Below are positions 8,377-15,987 of a stretch of DNA of 64,000 nt, piece by piece. Numbering within the stretch: the stretch's first letter is position 1; every line of letters begins with the position of its first letter. Below the pieces are notes generated by a model, which did not search any database, had not been told where the DNA came from, and saw nothing but the letters and a program-made list of their open reading frames with translations. The DNA comes from Flavobacterium lipolyticum (GTDB lineage Bacteria > Bacteroidota > Bacteroidia > Flavobacteriales > Flavobacteriaceae), in NCBI RefSeq assembly GCF_020905335.1, contig NZ_JAJJMN010000001.1, positions 2,728,001 to 2,792,000 of the forward strand, given 5' to 3'. The position numbers were made by a program, and so were the translations under genes.

Positions 8377-8573
8377 AATACGTTATTTGCATTTTTTTAA
8401 TTTTTGGTATAGGATTTTTGGTCTATGGTTATACCTATCCGACTAAATATTGTTTGGATATCAACATTCATGATACCTATTATGTGTTTAGCTACAGGCC
8501 AGTAGCGACAGCAGTATTATTGTTTTCTTTGTTGCTTTATTTGGTACATTTTTTATATAAAAAAGTACGGTAA
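8373..8573 (+). CDS. small two-helix membrane protein with DTYY motif, copy 1
   Basis: 66 residues. Two hydrophobic helices flank a short loop with NIHDTYYVFSY. Copies at 9310 (LYDTYYLISY) and 11423 (ISNTFYLVSY) share the plan and each follows a family B gene with an overlapping start, here ATGA. The conserved pairing suggests the two products work together, perhaps as a membrane part of immunity. The HDTYY word also occurs in haem-copper oxidase subunit I, but this protein is far too short to be one. Function unknown. Confidence 0.65.
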   Translation: MKYVICIFLIFGIGFLVYGYTYPTKYCLDINIHDTYYVFSYRPVATAVLLFSLLLYLVHFLYKKVR

Positions 8574-8578
8574 TTTAT

Positions 8579-8728
8579 AAACTAAGTGGTATAGTTAATA
8601 ATAAATTACAATTGAAAAAAGAAATACCTTTAAGAATACACGGAGCAAGGGTACAATTTAACTCAACTACTGCTTTACCAGCAACTGAGCACAAAACGAC
8701 TGCCATATTTTCAACTGATTGCCGATAA
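8579..8728 (+). pseudogene. orphan C-terminal tail of a module B protein
   Basis: Reading in the frame ending at TAA 8726-8728 gives IPLRIHGARVQFNSTTALPAT and a short tail with a late Cys. This aligns with the end of the protein at 9640-10821 (YPLYVSGGRVNFNSTEKLPAT, ending near SGNCN). It has no start codon, head or linker. It sits directly before a family B gene, the same order as in the complete cassette at 9640-11617. Confidence 0.7.
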
Positions 8729-8737
8729 TTGATATTT

Positions 8738-9313
8738 ATGATTGGAAAAAATTTAATGAATTTAGCATATTTATATTACCCTAAAAATATATGCCCCTGG
8801 ACTCAAAAGGAATTGTACTTAGAAACTGTAGAATATAAAAGATTGAAAGTATTAATTGAATATTTTGATTCTGAAGTAAATCAGAAACTACGAAATAGTA
8901 TTCGAATCGAGTTTGATAAAGATTTAGTTTTAAGGGGTTTTGAAGATTTTTCGAGACTGGATTGGGAAGATCGCTGTTATACCTTTTTTTTGAATATTGT
9001 TGAAGGAGGTGAATTGTGCTCCATTACTTTACACTTAAGTATCTTGGTTCCTTATTATGTGATTGAGACGTTAATTCATAAGAACCAAATGATAATTTCG
9101 AAATCTAGGATCGAAGAATTGGAGAAAGAAAATTTAGATCCGAGAAAAATGAAAGATTTGGTTTTGGATATTAAATCAATTGTTGAAACCAAACTACTGT
9201 ATCAAGAATTTCCAGAAACATTAATTCATACTGTTATTGAAGATATTAGTTTTCAGGATATATACTTAGGTCATTTTAAAATGTATAATGTTTTTTTTAA
9301 TAATCGTCGATGA
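8738..9313 (+). CDS. family B protein, candidate cytoplasmic immunity partner
   Basis: 191 residues from the ATG at 8738, chosen because MIGKNLMNLAYLYYPKNIC aligns with MIEKVLKNLIYLLYPRNIC at the start of the 10840 protein. There is no signal peptide. The protein is rich in acidic and aromatic residues and ends with a VIEDISFQDIYLGHF block conserved in all three copies. It follows an orphan module B tail and overlaps the next small membrane gene by four bases (ATGA). No known family recognised. The immunity role is inferred from cassette order. Confidence 0.6.
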   Translation: MIGKNLMNLAYLYYPKNICPWTQKELYLETVEYKRLKVLIEYFDSEVNQKLRNSIRIEFDKDLVLRGFEDFSRLDWEDRCYTFFLNIVEGGELCSITLHLSILVPYYVIETLIHKNQMIISKSRIEELEKENLDPRKMKDLVLDIKSIVETKLLYQEFPETLIHTVIEDISFQDIYLGHFKMYNVFFNNRR

Positions 9314-9519
9314 AAAGAATAACTAGAAACTATTTGATTTTTTTAGCTTTATGTATTTTGTTATTGATCTGTTCCTACTTTTCTGAGTGTTTCTATACAA
9401 TTTGTCTCTATGATACTTATTATCTTATAAGTTATTTTTATTTTGTTATTCTTTTTTTGCTTATTGGTACTATTCTTTATTTTCTTAGATCGCTCCAATT
9501 TAGGAAAAGAAGAAGTTGA
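9310..9519 (+). CDS. small two-helix membrane protein with DTYY motif, copy 2
   Basis: 69 residues with two hydrophobic segments separated by LYDTYYLISY and a basic C-terminus (RKRRS). The start overlaps the stop of the family B gene (ATGA), implying translational coupling. It is a paralogue of the proteins at 8373 and 11423. A terminator-like hairpin follows within 20 bases, closing this cassette. Confidence 0.65.
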   Translation: MKRITRNYLIFLALCILLLICSYFSECFYTICLYDTYYLISYFYFVILFLLIGTILYFLRSLQFRKRRS

Positions 9520-9534
9520 ATATAGGAAAATAGT

Positions 9535-9569
9535 AAAAAAGCTGTTCGTTAGTTCGAATAGTTTTTTTT
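9535..9569 (+). terminator. degenerate copy of the clpX-type terminator
   Basis: CTGTTCG (9542-9548) pairs with CGAATAG (9555-9561) including one wobble, extended by A/T pairs and followed by eight T. Sequence and position before a head module match the hairpin at 5541-5573. Confidence 0.7.
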
Positions 9570-9616
9570 GTAAAATAAAACCTATATTTTTAAACTGTCT
9601 AACATGATGTTTTTCT

Positions 9617-9624
9617 TATATTTA
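9617..9624 (+). promoter_or_regulatory. -7 box of the second head-module gene
   Basis: TATATTTA, in upstream sequence almost identical to that before 5648. A consensus TATATTTG at 9631-9638 also lies directly before the ATG at 9640, but the matching bases at the other copies are not conserved. Confidence 0.5.
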
Positions 9625-9639
9625 TAAAAATATATTTGT

Positions 9640-10821
9640 ATGAAAAATATTAAAAAAATGGCAATCCTCTTAATGGTTTTAGGAGTTGCAGTGTTAACAG
9701 GTCGTTGTGTTTCAGAAGAAGCAGGAAGTGAACAAAAAATAGAGCAATCTATTAAGGTTAGTCAAGCGAGGGTTTGGTTTGAACAGTATCAATCAAAGGC
9801 AAAAATTGATTCATCGTTTAAAAGTCAGGTTTATAATTGGGATAATGCAATCACGGAAACTTTTGAAAATGGGTCTGAGGCCATTGTAGTTCCTGTTAGA
9901 GATAATAATCTTAGTGATGCTTATAAAGGTCAGAAAGTACTTTATTTATACCCTTTAGAAAATAAAAAAGATTTTTCGGCCACACTATATGAAATACTCC
10001 CTTTATCAGAATCTTTAGAAAAAATAAAAACTTCAGGAGATTTAGTTAACTTTAATGGATACATCATTGCCTGGGATTTAGAAAGAGGATTTGTAAATGG
10101 GGCAAAATTTGAAAACTCCAATACGACAGCAGGGCTAACGGGACTTAGAGTAATCTCTCCGGAGGAATCAGAACGCCTCAATAAATCGACATCTAAATCT
10201 GATCCTTTTGAGTTAGATGAAGTAATCATCCGCAGAGAAAAATCCGAGAATAAGCAGGAGTATGGAGGAGGAGCTTATGGAGGCAGTTTAAATGCAGGAT
10301 CAAAGGGTAATAGTCCGAAAGGGTATGTGAAGTCTCCGGGAGGTGGGGGAAGTAGTAGTTCTACAGAGTCAACGGTGACTAAAGTTATTCCGCCTAGTTG
10401 TGAAAGTTTTAACTTTACATCAAAAAAAGGGGCTAATTGGCAAGTAGCGATGGTCAAAAATATTAATTTTAGAGTTATAGGATTGAGTCCAAAAGGAATT
10501 GAAATATTGCATGTTCTTAGTTATCCGCAAGCAATATATTTTGGTACACCAACAAATATACAGGTGGGTAATACAGATATGACACCTGGAATTGCGGCAA
10601 ATGTTTCTGCTTGAGCACTTCAACAATCAATGCAGGACGTAATAGATAAATATGGAGGAACAGACGTGTCAGATTTGATACTTGATCGATATTTTAGAGA
10701 GAGATTAGTGCACAATTATCCTCTTTACGTTAGTGGAGGTAGGGTAAATTTTAATTCAACTGAAAAACTTCCCGCGACTAATTATAAAACAAATACATGG
10801 ACTTCAGGAAACTGTAATTAA
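9640..10821 (+). pseudogene. second polymorphic-toxin-like lipoprotein, interrupted by an in-frame TGA
   Basis: Residues 1 to about 225 (signal, Cys, head domain, start of the Gly linker) are nearly identical to the protein at 5648. After the linker the C-terminal domain is different: a Cys-containing start (PSCESFNF), then ANWQVAMVKNINFRV and FGTPTNIQV. A TGA at 10612-10614 stops the frame at 324 residues. The same frame stays open beyond it to TAA 10819-10821 with ALQQSMQDVIDKYGG and a tail matching the orphan at 8579-8728. The intact protein would be 393 residues. TGA is one base from CGA or TGG. Either a nonsense mutant, a sequencing error or a truncated active form. Confidence 0.75.
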
Positions 10822-10839
10822 CTATTTAAATCGATTAGT

Positions 10840-11433
10840 ATGATTGAAAAGGTTTTAAAAAATTTAATTTATTTACTCTATCCGCGAAATATATGTGCCT
10901 ATACAGAAAAAGACATGTATTTTATTTCCGAGGAGTATAAGAGATTACTTCAAATAATAAATGATTTTAATAATGAAGAGAGTAAGGTCTTTAGGAAGAG
11001 AATTGCTGCAGAGTTTGAACATGATTACACATTAAATAAATTAAATGACCACACCTTGCTTGATTTAGGGGATAGATGTATGACTTTTAATGTGAGTGTA
11101 ATCGAAGATGGTGAGTTATATACAATATCATTATTTATTAGCATTATAGTACCATATTATGTAATTAAAGTTCAAAGAAATATAATTGACTTGTATTTCT
11201 CCAAATCAGAAGTAACTAATTTAGAAGAAAAAAATATAGAAATAAGAACTATAAATGAATTAGTTATGGATATTGAAGCAGTAGTTGAGGATAAATTTTT
11301 ATACAAAAAATTTCCAAAAGAAATACTTAATTCAGTTGTTGAAGATATTAGTTTTCAAGATACAGAGTTTGGCTGTTTTACGATGTTTATTGCTTTTTTT
11401 AATAATGTGATTATCAAAGAAAATGAAAAGTGA
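10840..11433 (+). CDS. family B protein, candidate immunity partner of module B
   Basis: 197 residues, 18 bases after the interrupted toxin-like gene. It is homologous along its length to the protein at 8738 (start YLLYPRNIC, end VVEDISFQDTEFGCF). No signal peptide is seen, so it probably acts in the cytoplasm or at the inner face of the membrane. It stays intact although the upstream gene carries a stop, as expected if immunity is still selected for protection against kin carrying the active toxin. Family unknown. Confidence 0.6.
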   Translation: MIEKVLKNLIYLLYPRNICAYTEKDMYFISEEYKRLLQIINDFNNEESKVFRKRIAAEFEHDYTLNKLNDHTLLDLGDRCMTFNVSVIEDGELYTISLFISIIVPYYVIKVQRNIIDLYFSKSEVTNLEEKNIEIRTINELVMDIEAVVEDKFLYKKFPKEILNSVVEDISFQDTEFGCFTMFIAFFNNVIIKENEK

Positions 11434-11617
11434 TTTTTTAATATTTCTGGCAATTACCGGATTATTGTTAATTCTTCTTTACTTCTTCGAGTACAATTTT
11501 AATTTTTGTATTTCCAATACATTTTATCTTGTAAGCTATTTTTTCCCTGTTTTATTAGTGTTTGTATTAGGGTGTGTATATTATTTGATAAAGTTTATAA
11601 AAAAGAAGAGAAAGTAA
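11423..11617 (+). CDS. small two-helix membrane protein, copy 3
   Basis: 64 residues, overlapping the preceding gene by 11 bases. Two hydrophobic segments surround ISNTFYLVSYFF, the counterpart of DTYYLISY, and the C-terminus is basic (KKKRK). The Asp of the motif is replaced by Asn here. The third instance of the same pairing with a family B gene. Confidence 0.65.
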   Translation: MKSDFLIFLAITGLLLILLYFFEYNFNFCISNTFYLVSYFFPVLLVFVLGCVYYLIKFIKKKRK

Positions 11618-11636
11618 AAAACGTAAATTAAAAAAT

Positions 11637-12173
11637 ATGAGAGCGCACTTCATTTTTTTGTTTTTTTCTTTATTAGTTAATGTTGCTATTGGTCAAACAA
11701 GCAGCAAAGTTGATAACGAAGATTATGAGGTAATAAACCAAATAACAAATAGTTTAATAGAGGGTAGAAAACAGTTATATGTAAAGGATAACGATACAGC
11801 TGTAGCTCTTTATGAAAAGAGTCTGGTATTTAAAGATCAAAAAAGATTCTTCACTAAAAAAGCTTTTGAAGAGTATTTTTATACACCGATAGATTCTGTA
11901 AAAATAAAAAAGCTAATTAAATCAATGAACTTTGAATATTTAGCCAATCAAAAGAGAGAAGAAGTAAATTGGAATTTAACTAAATTCAAATATCCTTTTA
12001 TAAAATATAGTGAATCGACACCTTATGAAGCTATTAGGTTTAGTGTCTCACCTCCAATCTATTCCAAAGACAAAAAAGTGGTTTTTATTTTTTTCAGTAA
12101 CCCCTGCAATTATGATGGATGGGGTGCTACTACAGTAATAGTTTGTAAGAAAGTAAGTAATAAATGGGCTTGA
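11637..12173 (+). CDS. secreted family A immunity-like protein, possibly truncated
   Basis: 178 residues with a signal peptide ending NVAIGQ, so probably periplasmic. The C-terminal region resembles the lipoprotein at 7083. The frame ends SNKWA at TGA 12171-12173, while the paralogue continues GKWIVVKEIGDYVYY. Past the TGA the frame reads YLNFPIT to a TAA at 12195-12197, so the last few residues may have been lost to a nonsense change. Its first 108 bases are duplicated at 7923. No module A toxin precedes it here, so it is a stand-alone immunity-type gene. Confidence 0.55.
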   Translation: MRAHFIFLFFSLLVNVAIGQTSSKVDNEDYEVINQITNSLIEGRKQLYVKDNDTAVALYEKSLVFKDQKRFFTKKAFEEYFYTPIDSVKIKKLIKSMNFEYLANQKREEVNWNLTKFKYPFIKYSESTPYEAIRFSVSPPIYSKDKKVVFIFFSNPCNYDGWGATTVIVCKKVSNKWA

Positions 12174-12206
12174 TATCTGAACTTTCCAATTACTTAAAGT
12201 TAATAT

Positions 12207-12235
12207 TTTTAAGTAGCGATAAAGATTATGCAAAA
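12207..12235 (+). repeat. 29-bp copy of the clpX 3' end inside the island
   Basis: 28 of 29 bases match clpX 5433-5461, the only difference being T/G at the tenth base. Such a match is very unlikely by chance even in AT-rich DNA. It lies exactly at the join between the family A gene and the next orphan tail, marking a recombination scar. Confidence 0.75.
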
Positions 12236-12437
12236 TAGATATGCTTGTACTGATTTTGGTATTGCTGTTGGTAAATTAGGAGGGATTAATCTTCCTTCAA
12301 CAAAGGCCTCCAGTTTTACTTTTAATGGTACATCTCCAGGGAATTTAGGCGATGATGTTAGAAATGGTAATTTTCTAAATACGACAAAAACGACAACTAA
12401 AAGCAATGCTCCACAGAGAAAAGGATATTGTAATTGA
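12211..12437 (+). pseudogene. orphan C-terminal tail of a third module (C)
   Basis: Open from just after a TAA at 12210-12212 to the stop at 12435-12437. An ATG at 12228 could start a 69-residue product but it has no signal peptide. The sequence (DFGIAVGKLGGINLPSTKAS, ending QRKGYCN) resembles neither the metallopeptidase nor module B, apart from ending in a Cys-Asn like module B. It begins at the clpX scar and is followed by two exported genes, the same tail-then-immunity order as elsewhere. Confidence 0.5.
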
Positions 12438-12455
12438 TAATTTAAATTATAACAA

Positions 12456-12932
12456 ATGAAATGTCTAAGTTTAGTACTAGTTCTGATTCTTGGTTATTCG
12501 GTAGATTCATATGGTCAAGAGAATAATGAAATAAAGCTGATAAGAGATTTTTATAAAGCATTATATATTAATGATATTGATCCAGAAGAAATAGTTGCTA
12601 GATATATTAAATGTTCTGATGCAGATCAATGTAAAAAAGGTGCATATATGGTGATGGACTTTCGTAATCTGGCTAATGAAGAAAAGGGAAATTTCTTTTT
12701 ATTAAAAAAAGATATAATGGAGAATAATTTTTTTATCTCTTCTTATAATTCTTTTCCTGAGACTGATAAAATTAAATTCAAAAATCTAGCAGGAGACAAA
12801 AGGAAGGAGATTTATAAAGTTGATCTAAGGAATGGTGCTCCTCAGTATTTTTTAATCGAAAAAGATAAAATAGTATCTTTTTTTGGGTTCCAAAAAGCTG
12901 GTTCCGAAGATTATACTTTTATAGTTTTTTAG
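12456..12932 (+). CDS. secreted family C protein, candidate immunity protein
   Basis: 158 residues. A signal peptide ends DSYGQ, giving a periplasmic product. The mature start (IKLIRDFYKALY) looks like the first helix of NTF2-like folds. A pair of Cys (CSDADQC) is visible. It follows the orphan module C tail by 18 bases and precedes a diverged paralogue. No family name can be given. The immunity role is inferred. Confidence 0.55.
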   Translation: MKCLSLVLVLILGYSVDSYGQENNEIKLIRDFYKALYINDIDPEEIVARYIKCSDADQCKKGAYMVMDFRNLANEEKGNFFLLKKDIMENNFFISSYNSFPETDKIKFKNLAGDKRKEIYKVDLRNGAPQYFLIEKDKIVSFFGFQKAGSEDYTFIVF

Positions 12933-12985
12933 TAATGTAATATTGTAGAAAGAGAATTTCGTCAAAAAAGAAAGGAGGTTGCTAA

Positions 12986-13447
12986 ATGAAAATTAATAAA
13001 TGTATGTTTTTAGTTGTCGTATTACTATTAAAAACACCGACTATTGCATGTCAGAATAAAATAAATGAGACTGACATGGTAACTAATTTTGTGAAATCTG
13101 TTTTTTTTGAAGAGAGATCGACGAGATTTATTGCAGATAATTTTATCTGTTTTGAAACAGTAAACTCTGATGTAAAGTATTCTTTAGATGACCGAATAGA
13201 GATACTTAGTAAACATTTGAAAAAGATAAAAGAAGATAAAAAAGTGCTCTTAAATTCAGAAGATTTTTATGTGGTAGGCTATAAAGACTATAAGCATGAT
13301 AAAGTTTTTTTTTCTAGAGATACCGATAAAATTTTTATTTTAATAAGTAAAAATAAACCAGTTGAATATTTCTATTTAATAGACGGCAGAATACTCTCTT
13401 TTGATTATATTCTTAAAGGAGATGAGGGGGTTTTTATAACATATTAA
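12986..13447 (+). CDS. secreted family C protein, second copy
   Basis: 153 residues with a signal peptide ending at or near TIAC-QNK, so it may be a lipoprotein. It shares the general plan of the protein at 12456: an N-terminal helix (MVTNFVKSVFF), an exported size of about 130 residues, and an ending with a D/K-I-L/V-SF strand (RILSFDY against KIVSFFG). Tandem diverged immunity genes after one tail are common in polymorphic toxin loci. A terminator follows. Confidence 0.55.
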   Translation: MKINKCMFLVVVLLLKTPTIACQNKINETDMVTNFVKSVFFEERSTRFIADNFICFETVNSDVKYSLDDRIEILSKHLKKIKEDKKVLLNSEDFYVVGYKDYKHDKVFFSRDTDKIFILISKNKPVEYFYLIDGRILSFDYILKGDEGVFITY

Positions 13448-13466
13448 ACTCTTATTTATAAGTTTC

Positions 13467-13498
13467 TTAACCTGTTTGTTAATTCGAACAGGTTTTTT
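13467..13498 (+). terminator. third copy of the clpX-type terminator
   Basis: AACCTGTTTG (13469-13478), six-base loop, CGAACAGGTT (13485-13494), then T-run. The arms are almost identical to those at 5542-5567. Confidence 0.85.
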
Positions 13499-13548
13499 GG
13501 TGAAGAAAAGAACTTTCTAAGTTAATTTATTTATTATAATTTTTTTCC

Positions 13549-13556
13549 TACATTTG
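13549..13556 (+). promoter_or_regulatory. -7 box of the decayed third head module
   Basis: TACATTTG, a perfect TAnnTTTG match, 15 bases before the GTG at 13572 and aligned with the boxes at 5625 and 9617. Confidence 0.6.
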
Positions 13557-13571
13557 CAAAAATGGATTTGT

Positions 13572-13843
13572 GTGAAGGATATTAAAAAATTTGCCATTGT
13601 TCTAATTGTTTTGGGGCTTCCGATGTTGGTCACTCATTGGCTTTTAATGAAAAAGAAAGAAAAGGAAAAAATGGAGAAATTTATTGTTGTTGACAAAGAA
13701 AAATTTTGGTTGGAACTGTATCAGCCTACAGCAAGAATTGATTCTTCATTTAAGAATCAGGTTTATGATTGGGATAATTATATGCCAGGAAAACTTTCGA
13801 AAACAAATTTGAAATAATTGTATTTACCATTAATGATAACTGA
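13572..13843 (+). pseudogene. third head-module lipoprotein gene, frameshifted and truncated
   Basis: From the GTG at 13572 (aligned with the ATG of the other copies) the product follows the head domain: KDIKKFAIVLIVLG, then FWLELYQPTARIDSSFKNQV against FEQYQSKAKIDSSFKSQV. After YDWDNY the frame slips. The intact pattern TFENKFEIIVFTINDN continues in another frame and meets a TGA at 13841-13843. The signal lacks the GRC cysteine (THWLLMKKK instead). Linker and C-terminal domain are absent. It is an old, diverged remnant marking the far edge of the island. Confidence 0.75.
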
Positions 13844-13896
13844 TTTACTGGCTAAAAAGATTAGCAGTAAAGTTATAATACAGTAGAAAACAATCA

Positions 13897-14862
13897 TTAC
13901 TGCACCCTAAACTTCTCCCGATACTCAATAGGTTTCATGCCTACCATTTTATAAAAAACTTTCCTAAAGGCTTTAGGGTCATTATAGCCGGTTTTTTCAA
14001 TAATTTCAGAAATCGAAAGTTGCGTTTGTTCTAGATATTTCTTTGAACTTTCGACTCTTATATTTTGCAGGTATTCAATAGGCGGGATGCCGGTAACCTG
14101 TTTGAAGCGTCGCGTCATATTTCGGGTGCTGGTAGGAATGTCTTTGGTGATTTCTTCCAGTTTTTCGATCGTATGGTACTGACTTTCTATTTTTTGCTGC
14201 AGCATGGCAACTAAAGCATCATTGTGCAAATGGTTGGGTCTAAAAGTACTGAAATAACTCTGCTTGTATCGGTTTAGGTCGATCGAAAAAATCTTTGCAA
14301 TCTGAACTGCAATCTCATTTCCACAATATTTCTGAACCAAAAGAATCAACAGGTGAAATGTTGAGGTAGAGCCTCCGCTGGTATACAAACTACCGTCGGC
14401 CGTTAAAGTTTCTTCGGGCTTCAATTTTACGAGTGGGAACGCTTTGGTAAAAGCACTGCAGGCATCGACATGAGTTGTGGCCAACTTTTCGTTAAGCAAA
14501 CCGGATGCGGCAAACAAAAAGGCACCCGTACAAAAACTGGCCAACTCGGCACCGGACTGATGGTGCTTTTTGAGCCATGGAATAAAGTTTTTGTTTTTTG
14601 TGATCATTTCGCTCATATTATCCGTAGTAAAAGCCGGAATTAGAATAAGTTCAAGGATAGTTGCAGAACCTTCAATCGGATTTACTTTATAGCCAAACAA
14701 ATTTGCTTCTTTGATCTGTTCTGTCAATTGAAATACCATAATCTCAAAAGGCTTTTCGTCTTCTTTAGCAAGTTTGTTGGCAGTTTCAAAAACTTCTAAA
14801 ATGGCCGCTATACTTAGTAATTTATAGTCGTGCGGAACAATTAATCCTACTTTCTTAGTCAT
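13897..14862 (-). CDS. GlxA-family AraC-type regulator (DJ-1/PfpI plus HTH)
   Basis: 321 residues. The N-terminal 165 or so form a DJ-1/PfpI-like domain (KKVGLIVPHDYKLLSIAAI; elbow region ASFCTGAFLFAASGLL with Cys). Residues 215-318 hold two AraC-type helix-turn-helix motifs ending GYNDPKAFRKVFYKMVGMKPIEYR. A minus-strand -7 box (TACTTTTG, 14896-14903) precedes it. It is divergent from the SRPBCC/VOC genes starting at 15032 and may regulate them. The ligand is unknown. Confidence 0.88.
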   Translation of the reverse strand: MTKKVGLIVPHDYKLLSIAAILEVFETANKLAKEDEKPFEIMVFQLTEQIKEANLFGYKVNPIEGSATILELILIPAFTTDNMSEMITKNKNFIPWLKKHHQSGAELASFCTGAFLFAASGLLNEKLATTHVDACSAFTKAFPLVKLKPEETLTADGSLYTSGGSTSTFHLLILLVQKYCGNEIAVQIAKIFSIDLNRYKQSYFSTFRPNHLHNDALVAMLQQKIESQYHTIEKLEEITKDIPTSTRNMTRRFKQVTGIPPIEYLQNIRVESSKKYLEQTQLSISEIIEKTGYNDPKAFRKVFYKMVGMKPIEYREKFRVQ

Positions 14863-15031
14863 GATTGCATTGGTTTTTGGAAAAATGAGAGGTTACAAAA
14901 GTAAGTATTTTGTCTTAAATGACCCTAAAAATGACTTTTAATGTAACTTAAAGCTAATGCTAAAAAACTAAATTTGCTTTAAATAATTTGTAATTTTATA
15001 AAGAAAGATCTTTGATTTTAATAAATAAACA

Positions 15032-15436
15032 ATGATAACCGTACAAAACACGATTAACGCAGCTGTAAACAAAGTCTGGAAATTTTGGACAGCGCCGGAA
15101 CATATTGTAAGATGGAGTTTTGGTTCTCCGGACTGGTACACCCCTCATGCCGAAAATGATTTGAAGGCTGGAGGTAAATTCAAATATACGATGGCTGCGA
15201 AAGACGGAACTGCCACTTTTGATTTTGAAGGAGTTTATATCCGGGTAGAAACTTTTGTATTAATAGAGTATAAACTATCCGATAACAGAACCGGAAGTGT
15301 TCATTTTAAAGAAAGTGATGAAAAAGTAATTCTCACAGAAGTATTTCAACCTGAAACAGAAAACCCTGAAAACATGCAGCAGCAATGGTGTCAGGCTGTG
15401 ATTGACTGTTTTAAAGAGTATGTTGAGAATAACTAA
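15032..15436 (+). CDS. SRPBCC/AHSA1-like protein, first of a tandem pair
   Basis: 134 residues with the START-like pattern: N-terminal strand TVQNTINAAVNKVWKFWTAPEHIVRW, central EG-Y/F-E-Y strands, long C-terminal helix (WCQAVIDCFKEYVENN). It is a helix-grip fold thought to bind hydrophobic small molecules. It is a duplicate of the next gene (MITVQNTINA...VW.FWTAPEHI shared). It starts the cluster opposite the GlxA-type regulator. Confidence 0.85.
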   Translation: MITVQNTINAAVNKVWKFWTAPEHIVRWSFGSPDWYTPHAENDLKAGGKFKYTMAAKDGTATFDFEGVYIRVETFVLIEYKLSDNRTGSVHFKESDEKVILTEVFQPETENPENMQQQWCQAVIDCFKEYVENN

Positions 15437-15492
15437 ATAAAAAACGAAACAAGAACCAATTTTAAAAATATAATTTAAAAAAAAGAAACAAA

Positions 15493-15897
15493 ATGATAAC
15501 AGTACAAAACACGATTAATGCATCAGTAGACAAAGTTTGGGAATTTTGGACAGCACCGGAACACATTACAAAATGGAATTTTGCTTCTCCGGATTGGCAT
15601 ACACCTCATGCTGAAAATGATCTGAGAGTTGGAGGGAAATTTACATCAACTATGGCAGCAAAAGACGGCAGTATGAGTTTCGATTTTGGAGGAGAGTACA
15701 CTGTAGTAGAGCAGAATAAAGCGATTGAATACATTTTAGAAGATGGAAGAAAAGTTGAAATTACTTTTAAAGAAACACCGAGCGGAGTTGAGGTAATTGA
15801 AAAATTTGATCCCGAAACAGAAAACTCTGAAGAAATGCAGCGTGGAGGCTGGCAAGCCATCATGGATAATTTTAAAAGTTATACCGAAAGTAATTAG
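15493..15897 (+). CDS. SRPBCC/AHSA1-like protein, second of a tandem pair
   Basis: 134 residues, the same length as the neighbour at 15032 and clearly its paralogue (identical first nine residues, ENDLRVGGKF against ENDLKAGGKF). The C-terminal helix is GGWQAIMDNFKSYTESN. The divergence between copies is moderate, so the duplication is not recent. Downstream, 15903-15945 carries phased CAAAG words typical of this genome's intergenic repeats. Confidence 0.85.
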   Translation: MITVQNTINASVDKVWEFWTAPEHITKWNFASPDWHTPHAENDLRVGGKFTSTMAAKDGSMSFDFGGEYTVVEQNKAIEYILEDGRKVEITFKETPSGVEVIEKFDPETENSEEMQRGGWQAIMDNFKSYTESN

Positions 15898-15987
15898 TTT
15901 TTTTAGGCTCAAAGGTTCAAAGAAGCAAAGTGACAAAGGCACTGATTGACACCACAGAGATAGAATTTAATTTTAAAAAGAGTTACA

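Noticed and set aside
8373..8573. Remnant of cytochrome oxidase subunit I because of the HDTYY word
   Set aside because: The protein is complete in itself at 66 residues, recurs three times with two-helix plan, and lacks other oxidase motifs.
5541..13843. Insertion sequence or prophage island
   Set aside because: No transposase, integrase, target-site duplication or phage structural gene is visible. Recombination between repeated heads explains the layout better.
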